IMG/VR virus record: IMGVR_UViG_3300046782_000916
Span: 1-38,069 of that record
DNA length: 38,069 nucleotides
Source of the DNA: a virus
Reading direction: 5' to 3' (one strand)
The notes under the pieces are model-generated. The model was not told where the DNA came from. It did no database searches and was given only the letters and a program-made list of their open reading frames with translations. Position numbers and translations under genes: made by a program. How positions within the stretch are numbered: position 1 is the stretch's first letter; each line of letters starts with the position of its first letter. Shown piece by piece: positions 22,806-29,899 of this stretch.

Positions 22806-23368
22806 AGGTGCCTCCAAGCACGATTTGTGGTGATGCGGTGGACGGCAGAGCGACTGATGCCGAACCGCTCCGCCAGCGCCTTCAGGCCATCCGCCTTCGC
22901 GGCACGCATCGCGATCACGTCCTCGTCGGTCAGTTTGCTGTGCGCGTTGCGGACGCCAGCGCTCGTCTGATGGAGGACCCGATCGGCCGAGTTCTCTTCT
23001 CTCGTTCCGTAGGCGAGGTTCTCCAGCCTGACGTCGGCGCGGACGCCGTTCAGGTGCCTGATCTCCAAGCCGGGTGGCCTCGGCCCAACGAACGCTTCGA
23101 GGACCAGGCAGTGGACGCGCCGAAGCACCTTGCGTCCGGGGGCGGTCAACGTCACGCGCGGGTAGCCATGGACGAGCGCCGGCGCGAGGACTCGACCCCT
23201 GCGCACGTTGAACCGGCCGAGCGTGAAGACCTGCCGATCGAACGACCGCACGCGCCCAAGGCTGCTGACCTCATAGAAGTCCTCGAAGCCCACGACCGCG
23301 CGCCACTCCTCGACCTGCGCAGCCGCGCTCGCGGCCGACAGGGGGCTCGTGGTCGTCTCGTCAGCCAC
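22802..23368 (-). CDS. HNH endonuclease with NUMOD4 and helix-turn-helix
   Basis: A 188-aa protein with GTG start behind CTGGAGGTTCGCC. Domains in order: NUMOD4-like (residues 20-42, EEWRAVVGFEDFYEVSSLG), HNH_3 nuclease core (His86, RHLNG at 104-108, Asn117 in RLENL), and a C-terminal HTH (163-182, ALAERFGISRSAVHRI). This is the layout of free-standing homing endonucleases. It overlaps the ERF gene by exactly four bases, so it is embedded in the operon and not crudely inserted. It may act in homing, or have a packaging or nicking role. Confidence 0.85.
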   Translation of the reverse strand: MADETTTSPLSAASAAAQVEEWRAVVGFEDFYEVSSLGRVRSFDRQVFTLGRFNVRRGRVLAPALVHGYPRVTLTAPGRKVLRRVHCLVLEAFVGPRPPGLEIRHLNGVRADVRLENLAYGTREENSADRVLHQTSAGVRNAHSKLTDEDVIAMRAAKADGLKALAERFGISRSAVHRITTNRAWRHL

Positions 23369-23423
23369 GGCGAACCTCCAGGTTCAAGGTGTCAATCCAC
23401 TTGGACAGGCTGCGGCGGCTCAC
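23361..23423 (-). CDS. 20-codon ORF linking two operon genes
   Basis: GTG at 23423 overlaps the preceding stop by four bases and encodes MSRRSLSKWIDTLNLEVRRG, ending inside the start of the HNH gene. It carries the ribosome site for the HNH gene. Either it is a tiny translated leader that couples the two genes, or it is a remnant of a gene interrupted when the HNH gene arrived. Peptide function is unknown. Confidence 0.35.
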   Translation of the reverse strand: MSRRSLSKWIDTLNLEVRRG

Positions 23424-23647
23424 GGCGTCCTCCCCGGCGTCCAGTCCTCGAGCACGCGGCCGTCGGGGTCCAGCACCGCGAGCCGACACCGGGCGTCCCA
23501 CTGGATCGCGCGGCGGGTCAGCGCGGCCGCCAGCACCTCCGCCGGCACCCACCGGAGCGCCGCGAGCGCGACCCTGCGCATCGTCTCCTCGTCGACGGGA
23601 GCCACGGGGCGGAGGGCCTCCAGCGTCTCGCGGAAGGGGAGCGTCAC
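23420..23647 (-). CDS. Small hypothetical protein
   Basis: A 75-aa protein with GTG start overlapping its upstream neighbour. Helical N-terminal half (ETLEALRPV, then MRRVALAALRWVPAEVLAAAL), followed by a beta hairpin LAVLDPDGRVLEDW. The hairpin with D-x-x-G-R resembles the endings of the proteins at 25304 and 25555, hinting at a shared small fold or paralogy. No known family. Confidence 0.55.
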   Translation of the reverse strand: MTLPFRETLEALRPVAPVDEETMRRVALAALRWVPAEVLAAALTRRAIQWDARCRLAVLDPDGRVLEDWTPGRTP

Positions 23648-23874
23648 GGCCGCCCCCACCAGCACCCGCAGCGCGGGCACGGCTCGGAGCCGACGTGCAG
23701 CCCGCACCCGTCGCACCGGGGTGGGGCGAGGAAACCCGTGAGGGCCTTGTCGGGCGGCCGGAGGGGGCCCACGACCCCGAGGCCCGTCAGCGCGGCGAGC
23801 GTACCCACGCAGGTCAGCACCGCCCCGACCAGGGCGAGGGCGCAGGTCGACAGATCCGAGAGCAGGGCGATCAC
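23644..23874 (-). CDS. Membrane-anchored zinc-ribbon protein
   Basis: A 76-aa protein with GTG start. Residues 3-35 are hydrophobic (CALALVGAVLTCVGTLAALTGLG), one transmembrane helix. The C-terminus holds CDGCG and CPRCGC (Cys54, 57, 66, 69), a compact zinc ribbon. The combination of one span plus a short zinc ribbon is unusual in a phage early operon. A role at the host membrane is inferred; there is no known family. Confidence 0.6.
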   Translation of the reverse strand: MIALLSDLSTCALALVGAVLTCVGTLAALTGLGVVGPLRPPDKALTGFLAPPRCDGCGLHVGSEPCPRCGCWWGRP

Positions 23875-24425
23875 GGCGTGCCTCCGAGATGGGTGGCGAC
23901 GAGCGCGAGGGCGAGGCGGTCGATCCAGCGCGCGCCGTCGGGGAGGAGGCGGGCGTCGGTGGGGTCGAGGTCGGCGAGGGCGGGGACGACGTTCTCCACA
24001 GCCCGGGAGTAGGCCCAGCCGGTGAGCGGAGGGTCGCGCCTCGGTTGGTTCGCGAAGACCCGGACGCCGAGGCCGAGCTCGCCAAACAACCAGATGGCCA
24101 ACGGAGGATCGGCGCGGGCCGAGTAGCTTCGCCACCCCGGCGCCGTACACCCCACCTCCAGCCCCACCCGGCCCGCGCACCACCGCGCGACCCGGTCCGC
24201 CGTGGCGCTGTCCGAGAGGTTGGCGTCGAAGTCAGCGGGGTAGTGGAGGTTGCTACCGTCCTCGTTGACGTCGTCGGCGAGGAAGACGTGGACGCCGGTC
24301 GAGAGCGTCACGAGACCGGCGGGCAAGCCGTCCTCGCCGATCACGCGCAGCCCCACCGGGTCGAACCCGGGCAGCCTGTCGAGCGGCACCCGCAGGCGCG
24401 CCAACTCCTCCGACGTCAACGTCAC
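23871..24425 (-). CDS. Hypothetical globular protein
   Basis: A 184-aa protein with GTG start overlapping the cupin-like gene. Mixed alpha/beta with conserved-looking phrases VGLRVIGEDGLP, GVHVFLADD, NLHYPADFDANLSDS and VGLEVGCTAPGW. Later ENVVPALADLDP and a helix close the protein. No catalytic motif can be assigned. It is one of the larger unknowns of the operon and has typical codon use, so it is a real gene. Confidence 0.58.
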   Translation of the reverse strand: MTLTSEELARLRVPLDRLPGFDPVGLRVIGEDGLPAGLVTLSTGVHVFLADDVNEDGSNLHYPADFDANLSDSATADRVARWCAGRVGLEVGCTAPGWRSYSARADPPLAIWLFGELGLGVRVFANQPRRDPPLTGWAYSRAVENVVPALADLDPTDARLLPDGARWIDRLALALVATHLGGTP

Positions 24426-24844
24426 GGGGCACCTCCGGCCCACTGGGCTTGCGCATCGCGCCAGTAGATCCACTGTCCATCGACCAGGAAGCCCCACGAG
24501 CGGCGTCGCGGGCCGGTCCACACCAGCGTCCAGACCGGACGGTCGATCACCAGGCGATGCAGATCCTCGGCCTGGCGGCGGACCAGCGAGCACCACGGCC
24601 ACCGGCGTGTCCCGGTCGGCGTGATCTCGGTGTACCCGCCGGTCAACAGCAGCGACCAGAAGTCCCACGGGTGGTCGTGCAGCGCCCGCGCCTCATCGGA
24701 TCGGAGGATGTGGTGCAAACGAACCGTGAACCACGGGGTCTGCAGGTACCAGCGGCTCATGTAGGAGCCGATGTGGTTTGGGCCGAGGAACCACCGACTC
24801 GTGGTGCGGGCCCACGGCAGTCGACTGCGATCGAACAGCTTCAC
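24422..24844 (-). CDS. Cupin-like protein
   Basis: A 140-aa protein with GTG start overlapping the previous stop. LHDHPWDFWSLLLTGGYTEI (about residues 52-71) is the cupin-type metal motif: two His plus a strand and Gly-Gly turn, followed by a second His in EDLHRL. Proteins with this HDHPWDF phrase are common in phages and bacteria as small cupins of unknown substrate. It may bind a metal and modify a small molecule; no enzymatic role is certain. Confidence 0.65.
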   Translation of the reverse strand: MKLFDRSRLPWARTTSRWFLGPNHIGSYMSRWYLQTPWFTVRLHHILRSDEARALHDHPWDFWSLLLTGGYTEITPTGTRRWPWCSLVRRQAEDLHRLVIDRPVWTLVWTGPRRRSWGFLVDGQWIYWRDAQAQWAGGAP

Positions 24845-25047
24845 GGCTCCTCCTCGGGCGCGTCGAGCACGACGACGCCCAGCAGACGGTGGGTGGGGTC
24901 GGACGCCTGGACCGCGTCCAGGCAGGGGAGCACGGGCACGCCCTGGCTCCGCAGGAGGTCGAGCTCGGTGCGGCCAATGCGGCGCCTCGGCCACACCTCG
25001 CCCTGGGGCGGGCTGAGGCGGACGGCGATGAGCGGGTGGGCGGTCAT
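24841..25047 (-). CDS. Small hypothetical protein
   Basis: A 68-aa protein with ATG start overlapping its neighbour. Strand-rich beginning (LIAVRLSPPQGEVWP), a basic turn (RRRIGRTEL), then a strand pair ending LLGVVVLDAPEEEP. No family is known. Its acidic end and size resemble other tiny early proteins of this operon. Confidence 0.52.
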   Translation of the reverse strand: MTAHPLIAVRLSPPQGEVWPRRRIGRTELDLLRSQGVPVLPCLDAVQASDPTHRLLGVVVLDAPEEEP

Positions 25048-25307
25048 GGCTGCACCCGCCCGCGCGCGCAGTCCGCGGCGTCGTGGCGGACCGTGACGGT
25101 CCCGTCGCAGTCGAACCAGGTGTGGCACACGCGCCCCGCGTTGCTGGCCGCTGGCTCCCCGAGCCACCAGCGGGCACCGCAGCACCGACACCACCAGGCG
25201 CCGCTGACCACCGACCACGCGATCGCCGCGACGTCGCAGCCGCAGCGGACGCCAGGTGCCGGGAAGGGCTGGCCGTCGCGAGCGGAGATCCCCAGTGGGA
25301 GGTTCAC
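25044..25307 (-). CDS. Small Cys-rich, zinc-ribbon-like protein
   Basis: An 87-aa protein with GTG start overlapping the next gene upstream. Cysteines occur as CGC, then CRCCG, then single Cys near the end (CHTWFDC, DCARG). The spacing could coordinate one or two zinc ions. Trp-rich (AWWCRCCGARWW). No family is recognised. It follows several other small Cys- or His-containing proteins in this operon. Confidence 0.55.
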   Translation of the reverse strand: MNLPLGISARDGQPFPAPGVRCGCDVAAIAWSVVSGAWWCRCCGARWWLGEPAASNAGRVCHTWFDCDGTVTVRHDAADCARGRVQP

Positions 25308-25558
25308 AACACCCTCCCCGCGAGGAGCGCCCGCTCCGCCAACGTCTCCGCCGCGTCCGCGGTCACCGCGCGATGCGTCCGTCCCTCCCGATCCGTGACG
25401 GTCCAGAACGGGGCAGCGAACACGACCCGGACGCCGTCCTCGGTGATCGAGGCGCACGACGGGGCGTGGGCCACGAGGCGGTGCGCGGCCCGGCGGGCGG
25501 ACTCGAGCACGCGCGCGCGGGTCTCGGCTACGATGTCGTCGAGGAGGTCGTCGATCAC
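25304..25558 (-). CDS. Small hypothetical protein
   Basis: An 84-aa protein with GTG start overlapping the preceding stop. N-terminal helix DDLLDDIVAETRARVLESARR, then strands VRVVFAAPFWTVTDREGRTHR and a short C-terminal helix. The DREGR hairpin recalls similar hairpins in the proteins at 25555 and 23420. Possibly one of a set of related small proteins; function unknown. Confidence 0.55.
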   Translation of the reverse strand: MIDDLLDDIVAETRARVLESARRAAHRLVAHAPSCASITEDGVRVVFAAPFWTVTDREGRTHRAVTADAAETLAERALLAGRVL

Positions 25559-25956
25559 CAGCCACCTCCGAGCAGCGTCCAGCCCACTTCCTGGACCGAG
25601 GCGTCGGCGGCGTCGCGCGCCTCGGAGGGGTCGAGGAACGACTCGCCGGTCTCGTGGCCGAACACGAAGGCCAACCACGGTGCTGAGGGCGTGTCGCGGG
25701 AGACGTGGCAGACCGCCTCGTGCTGCTCGACTCGCCCTTCGCGGTCCATGCGGACGACGAGCGGCCAGCGGGTCCACGCCTCATCGCCGTCGGACCCCAC
25801 GGACCGGTGCCACGCTTGCGCGATCTGCGCGCCCTCGACGAGCTGCGCGTAGGTGGCGGGCGACTCGCGCAGGTAGGTCCGGATCGCCGGCAGCGCGTCG
25901 GCGCTGGACTGGGCGAGGATCCGGGCGAGGACCGCGGAACGCTTCGTGGCGGTCAC
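25555..25956 (-). CDS. Hypothetical protein
   Basis: A 133-aa protein with GTG start overlapping its neighbour. N-terminal helices (residues 5-50), then RWPLVVRMDREGRVEQHEAVC and a strand WLAFVFGHETGE, ending in a helix and GWTLLGGGW. The middle shares the D-R-E-G-R hairpin with the gene downstream. No known family. Real gene by codon use and coupling. Confidence 0.55.
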   Translation of the reverse strand: MTATKRSAVLARILAQSSADALPAIRTYLRESPATYAQLVEGAQIAQAWHRSVGSDGDEAWTRWPLVVRMDREGRVEQHEAVCHVSRDTPSAPWLAFVFGHETGESFLDPSEARDAADASVQEVGWTLLGGGW

Positions 25957-26260
25957 GGCTGCACCAGCTCGGGCCACGCGCCCTGGTCGAAGCGGGCCGC
26001 GAAGTCGGCGCAGGCTGCGGGCAACGGCACCTGCTGCTCGTCGGGGCCCCAGACGTGCCGGTCGCCGACCCACCAGTCGCCGTAGCCGTGGTCGGCGAGG
26101 TAGGCGGCCAGCGGGCACTCGTACAGGCGGCCGGGACGACCCTGGATCTGCAGGTCGAGGAGGTGGGAGGCCACCTCATCGGGGGTAGTGCCGAGACGGG
26201 CCAGGAGCGCCGCCGGGGACGGGGGCGTTGGGACGCGAACTCGAACGGGGATCGGCAGGG

Positions 26261-26264
<4 letters not shown>
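25953..26264 (-). CDS. Small hypothetical protein
   Basis: A 103-aa protein with ATG start overlapping the preceding stop (ATGA). It begins with a Pro/Val-rich strand, then a helix (SPAALLARLGTTPDEVASHLL). CPLAAYLADHGYGDWWVGDRH follows, which looks like a small domain conserved in some phages (CPxAxYL). A Trp/Asp-rich end closes the protein. The specific function is unknown. Confidence 0.55.
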
Positions 26265-26844
<580 letters not shown>

Positions 26845-26848
<4 letters not shown>

Positions 26849-27273
26849 GCGGCCTCCAGGGACTCGCCCTCGGCGATCAGCTCCACGATCCGGGTCTGGT
26901 CCAGCAGCGCCTCCAGCTCGCCGAGGCGGAGGTCCGGGGTGCTCCGGCGCAGGTCCAGCAGCGAGCGGGCCTGGCGGACCGCCTTGGGGTCCCGGCCCGA
27001 CAGCGTCTCGAGGAGGTAGGCGCGGCGGTCCCGCACCGTCGCGAGGGCCGCCTGAAGCTCGGGCGACTCGAGGTTGTGGTGGGCCTGCGCCCGGTCGGCC
27101 GGGCTGGCCTCGGACAACCGAGGGAAGCCCAGCAACTCGCGGGCGTCCGACAAGTCGAGGATCGTGGTGCCGAGGCGCTTGAGGCGGTCGGCGAGGTCGC
27201 GGCGCTGGCCCGGGGTCCACGTCGCCGGGGCGGCGTGGCGCTGCAGCGGGACGACCGGGATCGGGGCGGTCAC
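26845..27273 (-). CDS. Hypothetical helical protein
   Basis: A 142-aa protein with GTG start overlapping the first operon gene. Mostly helical with many Leu/Arg/Glu (DLADRLKRLGTTILDLSDARELLG, then several further helices). The C-terminal helix LGELEALLDQTRIVELIAEGESLE may form a coiled coil. No family is recognised. Second gene from PL, so expressed very early. Confidence 0.58.
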
Positions 27274-27620
27274 TTCCGCACCCCGATCTCGACGTCGAAC
27301 AGGCGATCGGCTTCGGCCTCGTCGATGAACCAGAGGCCCGTGATGATCGTGGGCTCGGGGTCGGCCTGGCGCTCCATCGAGGTCGCGTCCTCGTCGTCGC
27401 GCTCCTGCTGCGCGACCGGATCGAGGTACGGCCACCCGTCGGCCGCGAGCCGGGCGCGGGCCTGGATCTCGAGGTCGAGGATCCGCTGGTAGTACTCGGT
27501 CTGGGCGCGCAGCCCGGCGCAGGTCGGCGGCGGCGCGGGGGAGCGGCGGCCGCTCGGGAAGTCGGTGCGCGAGGGGGCGAAGTCGGGGGTCGGGTCGCGC
27601 TCGTCGGGGGTGAGGATCAT
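27270..27620 (-). CDS. First gene of the leftward early operon, hypothetical
   Basis: A 116-aa protein with ATG start behind CGGAGCCCAAC. N-terminus Asp/Pro/Ser/Arg-rich, then a helix (AQTEYYQRILDLEIQARARLAADG). An acidic stretch follows (QQERDDEDATSMERQADPEP), with a final alpha/beta end GLWFIDEAEADRLF. Unknown family. As the first gene from PL, it is a candidate host-takeover or anti-repressor protein, but there is no direct evidence. Confidence 0.58.
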   Translation of the reverse strand: MILTPDERDPTPDFAPSRTDFPSGRRSPAPPPTCAGLRAQTEYYQRILDLEIQARARLAADGWPYLDPVAQQERDDEDATSMERQADPEPTIITGLWFIDEAEADRLFDVEIGVRK

Positions 27621-27633
27621 GTTGGGCTCCGTT

Positions 27634-27652
27634 CGTCAGGTACAACATGACG
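27634..27652. promoter_or_regulatory. Operator O1
   Basis: CGTCAGGTACAACATGACG: arms CGTCA/TGACG separated by 9 bases, consensus CGTCAGG-N7-TGACG shared with O2-O5. It overlaps the -10 box and start point of PL. A repressor dimer here would block leftward transcription. Confidence 0.75.
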
Positions 27653-27678
27653 ATATCGGAGCCCGTTCCGGCGGTCAA
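27650..27678 (-). promoter_or_regulatory. Leftward early promoter PL
   Basis: Minus strand TTGACC (27673-27678), 17-bp spacer, TATCGT (27650-27655). The predicted start point near 27643 gives a leader of about 20 bases before the ATG at 27620. The -35 box lies inside operator O2 and the -10 overlaps O1, so repression would be direct. Confidence 0.7.
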
Positions 27679-27691
27679 GTACCGCCTGACG
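27673..27691. promoter_or_regulatory. Operator O2
   Basis: On the minus strand CGTCAGGCGGTACTTGACC, one arm base off the consensus. It contains the -35 hexamer of PL, so repressor binding would cover the polymerase site. Confidence 0.72.
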
Positions 27692-27694
27692 ATT

Positions 27695-28153
27695 TCAGGT
27701 TACATGGCGTTGCAACCTGGTGATCATGTCAATGATTACCTGACGATCCGCGGGGGGCAGCACGGACAGCGTCCTGCACACGTCCGCAAGCTCGATCGGG
27801 ACGCGGATCGCGACGGAAGGATCCGCGGACTGGACCAGGTCCACCTCGAGACGGAGACCCAGCGCCCGGGCCCACGCGGCGAAGGCGTCGATCTTCGGCT
27901 GGGTCTTGAACTCCTCCCAGTCCTGCAGGGATTGCTTGGACAGCTTGTCGCGACCCCACTCGCGCGCGACCACGTCCGCCGTCTCCTGCAGGGACCAGCC
28001 CCGCCGGATCCGCTCCGCCTTCAGTACGGAACGGAGCCACCGAGCGTGATCCGTACCCCTGCCCACATCGTCCTCCAGCACATGACGCGCGCCGGTAACC
28101 GGGCGCTCGTCAGGCTGTTCTTGACGACTCCACTGTTCCTCTGATACGTCCAT
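27695..28153 (-). CDS. Phage repressor (XRE-type helix-turn-helix)
   Basis: A 152-aa protein. ATG 28153 is chosen for the GGGGGG upstream and the promoter placement. Residues 37-85 carry an HTH domain: LRSVLKAERIRRGWSLQETA, then SKQSLQDWE with the recognition helix. Residues 105-150 are a helical C-terminal part (RTLSVLPPADRQVIIDMITRL) that may dimerise. There is no LexA/S24 peptidase domain, so RecA-driven self-cleavage is not expected. It is divergent from the Cro-like gene and flanked by five operators, fitting a lysogeny repressor. Operators O3 and O4 lie inside its coding sequence. Confidence 0.8.
   Translation of the reverse strand: MDVSEEQWSRQEQPDERPVTGARHVLEDDVGRGTDHARWLRSVLKAERIRRGWSLQETADVVAREWGRDKLSKQSLQDWEEFKTQPKIDAFAAWARALGLRLEVDLVQSADPSVAIRVPIELADVCRTLSVLPPADRQVIIDMITRLQRHVT
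27727..27745. promoter_or_regulatory. Operator O3
   Basis: On the minus strand CGTCAGGTAATCATTGACA, inside the 3' end of the repressor gene. It includes a perfect TTGACA, but no -10 box lies 16-18 bp further on. It is 54 bp from O2 on the same face (about five turns), suitable for cooperative contacts. Confidence 0.68.
28108..28126. promoter_or_regulatory. Operator O4
   Basis: CGTCAGGCTGTTCTTGACG, matching the consensus exactly in both arms. Its right arm is the -35 hexamer TTGACG of the rightward promoter, within the 5' part of the repressor gene. Confidence 0.74.
28121..28148 (+). promoter_or_regulatory. Rightward early promoter PR (candidate)
   Basis: TTGACG (28121-28126), 16-bp spacer, GATACG (28143-28148). 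The -10 is weak, but both -35 and start region coincide with operators O4 and O5. It would drive the Cro-like gene and the replication operon. Confidence 0.5.
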
Positions 28154-28172
28154 CGTCAGGCCCCCCATGACG
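28154..28172. promoter_or_regulatory. Operator O5
   Basis: CGTCAGGCCCCCCATGACG between the repressor start codon and the Cro-like gene. It covers the expected start point of PR and sits just downstream of the -10 of the repressor promoter, so it could both repress PR and autoregulate the repressor. Confidence 0.74.
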
Positions 28173-28176
28173 AGGG

Positions 28177-28205
28177 AATGTATGTCCGTTGCGCGACTGA
28201 TCCAA
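28177..28205 (-). promoter_or_regulatory. Repressor promoter (PRM-like, candidate)
   Basis: Minus strand TTGGAT (28200-28205), exactly 17 bp, TACATT (28177-28182). The start point near 28170 lies in O5, about 17 bases before the repressor ATG. Confidence 0.52.
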
Positions 28206-28424
28206 GAGAGACTCAAAGAGTTGGGTATGAAGGCGCCCCAGCTCCGGATCGAGCTGGACCGGAAGGGCGTCAGCGTCTCTCGGGCGGCGGTCCACGCCTG
28301 GTGCACGGGCATCGATCGCCCTCGTCCGGCGCACGTCCTCGCGTTGTGGGAGGTGCTCGTCGTCCCGCTCGAGGAGCGCCCTCGTTGGATGGAGGCGCTC
28401 GCCGAGCCGCGGGCGGAAGCATGA
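28182..28424 (+). CDS. Cro-like helix-turn-helix protein
   Basis: An 80-aa protein from ATG 28182, with GAGGGA four bases upstream; an in-frame ATG at 28167 lies within O5. The HTH pattern is VARLIQERLKELGMKAPQLRIEL, then VSRAAVHAWCTG as recognition helix and RPAHVLALWEVL, as in XRE/Cro proteins. It is divergent from the repressor with 28 bp between start codons. It likely competes for the 19-bp operators. First gene of the rightward early operon. Confidence 0.75.
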   Translation: MSVARLIQERLKELGMKAPQLRIELDRKGVSVSRAAVHAWCTGIDRPRPAHVLALWEVLVVPLEERPRWMEALAEPRAEA

Positions 28425-28579
28425 CCCGCCTCCGCGTCTCCCGGGCCTCGCTCGCGGCGCTCGTCGCCAAGTCCTCGGCCGCTCCCTCCGCGCCTCGCCC
28501 GAGCAGCACCTCCCGGGACGTGGAGCGGAGCGGTCCTCGAGCGTGGACGTCGGTCGGACCCGACACGGAGGTCGCGTGA
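28421..28579 (+). CDS. Very small basic protein
   Basis: A 52-aa ORF with ATG overlapping the Cro stop (ATGA). Arg/Ser/Ala-rich with an N-terminal helix (RASLAALVAKSSAA) and a disordered end. It links the Cro-like gene to the winged-helix gene by 4-bp overlaps at both ends, which supports translation. No family is known. Confidence 0.45.
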   Translation: MTRLRVSRASLAALVAKSSAAPSAPRPSSTSRDVERSGPRAWTSVGPDTEVA

Positions 28580-28779
28580 CGGTCACCCGCTCGGGGGCGC
28601 AGGTGCTCGAGGCGGACCTACTCCGCCTGCTCGCCGATGGTCGGCCGCGCTGGGCGGAGGAGCTGGCCACGGCGACGGGTCGGGCGGCGCTGTCCGTCCA
28701 GAACCAGCTCCGGGCCATGGTTCGGCGAGGGCTCGTGCGCGTCACCTGCCGGCGCCCGTTCACCGTGGTGCGGACGTGA
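28576..28779 (+). CDS. Winged-helix DNA-binding protein
   Basis: A 67-aa protein with GTG start overlapping the previous stop. Helix EADLLRLLADG, helix WAEELATATG, recognition helix ALSVQNQLRAMVRRG, and wing strands LVRVTCRRPFTVV match a minimal MarR/ArsR-type winged helix. It may regulate early genes or be a replication accessory. No known operator can be assigned. Confidence 0.65.
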   Translation: MTVTRSGAQVLEADLLRLLADGRPRWAEELATATGRAALSVQNQLRAMVRRGLVRVTCRRPFTVVRT

Positions 28780-29015
28780 TCCGCGGCGCTCACACCAACC
28801 TCGTCCCGCCGCGACTCCGGTACGTTGGGACGCCCGCGGCGGTCGACGTCCGGATCGAGGGCTGGGAGCGGCTCGTCCGCCTGTACGGCTGGGAGGACGG
28901 GTCGTCGCTGCGGCGTCCGGACCTGACGCCTCGCGCTGGTCCGCACGCGGCGGGCTGCGACTGCTGCGCGTGTCTCGGTCGGGTCGGCGTGGGGCTGGCG
29001 GGGGTGCGGCCGTGA
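28776..29015 (+). CDS. Small hypothetical protein
   Basis: A 79-aa protein with GTG start overlapping its neighbour. Contains RLYGWEDG and a C-terminal HAAGCDCCACLG, with three clustered Cys that could bind metal. It directly precedes the methyltransferase gene, which it overlaps by four bases. No known family. Confidence 0.52.
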   Translation: MIRGAHTNLVPPRLRYVGTPAAVDVRIEGWERLVRLYGWEDGSSLRRPDLTPRAGPHAAGCDCCACLGRVGVGLAGVRP

Positions 29016-29899
29016 GCGTGCTCGTCGATCTCTGCGCCGGCACCGCCTCGGTCTCGCTGTACGCGATGGCCCGGATCGGCCCGCTGTGCGGGTTTATGGG
29101 CTCCAAACGTCGCTATGCCCCGGCGCTCGTCCAGGCGCTCGGGGTCGACCGGCCCGATCGGGTGGTGCTGGTGGACGCGGGGCCGTGGGGCGACGTGTGG
29201 ACGGTCCTGCAGGACGAGTTCCACCGGGCCCGCGTGGCGCAGCTCCTCGAGGTCTGGGCCCTCGAGGACGTCTCCGCGCTGTGGGAGCGTCTCGTCTCGC
29301 GGGCGCCCTCGGCGGACCCTGCCGAGCGGGTCGCTCAGTTCCTCTGGCTCCAGGCCCGTGCGGCCGGCACGATCCCGATCTGGTGGTCGGCGGAGCACCA
29401 GCGTTGGCGGTCGCCGACGGGCGCGGTCGACGCCGCCGCGAGCTGCGACCTCGCCTCGATGACGAAGGGTCTCCCCGATCGCGTCGGGCGCGTCTCGAGC
29501 AAGGGCATCGCGCCGTCGGTCGCGGGACGTCGCGGGTGGGGCTCAGGACGCCGGACTGCCGGGCTGATCGCGCGCCGGGTTCGCGCCCTCGATGTTCTGC
29601 CCTGGGACCGGATCGAGGTGATCCACGGCGACGTGCGCGAGGTCGCCCCGATCCCGGGCGCCGTCGTGATCCTCGACCCGCCCTACGTCGGGTGTCCCCG
29701 CTACCCGGTCCTCTTCCCGCGTGCCGACGTCCTCGAGGTCGCCGAGCGGCACGCCGCGGTCTCCCGCGTCGTCGTCTGCGAGGCCGAGCCACTCCCGCTC
29801 GACGGGTGGACCTCGAGGCGTCTCGCCGAGCGCGAGTGGGTGACCGCGTCCTGGCCGATCGCGCTGCCCGAGCAGCTCGACCTCTGGAGGGCCGCTTGA
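29012..29899 (+). CDS. DNA adenine N6-methyltransferase (D12/Dam-like)
   Basis: A 295-aa protein with GTG start overlapping the preceding stop. DLCAGTASVSL (residues 6-16) is the SAM-binding motif I; GFMGSKRRYAPAL (27-39) resembles the GSKxxxxP segment of D12 enzymes; ILDPPYVG (220-227) is the catalytic DPPY motif. In typical Dam the GSK segment comes before motif I; here motif I comes first, so this is an unusual order. It probably methylates phage DNA, either to evade restriction or to mark the origin. No cognate restriction enzyme is nearby. Confidence 0.75.
   Translation: MSVLVDLCAGTASVSLYAMARIGPLCGFMGSKRRYAPALVQALGVDRPDRVVLVDAGPWGDVWTVLQDEFHRARVAQLLEVWALEDVSALWERLVSRAPSADPAERVAQFLWLQARAAGTIPIWWSAEHQRWRSPTGAVDAAASCDLASMTKGLPDRVGRVSSKGIAPSVAGRRGWGSGRRTAGLIARRVRALDVLPWDRIEVIHGDVREVAPIPGAVVILDPPYVGCPRYPVLFPRADVLEVAERHAAVSRVVVCEAEPLPLDGWTSRRLAEREWVTASWPIALPEQLDLWRAA

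Noticed and set aside
27704-27732. Extra leftward promoter from the perfect TTGACA in O3
   Set aside because: No -10-like hexamer lies 16-18 bp downstream on the minus strand; the hexamer is explained as an operator arm.
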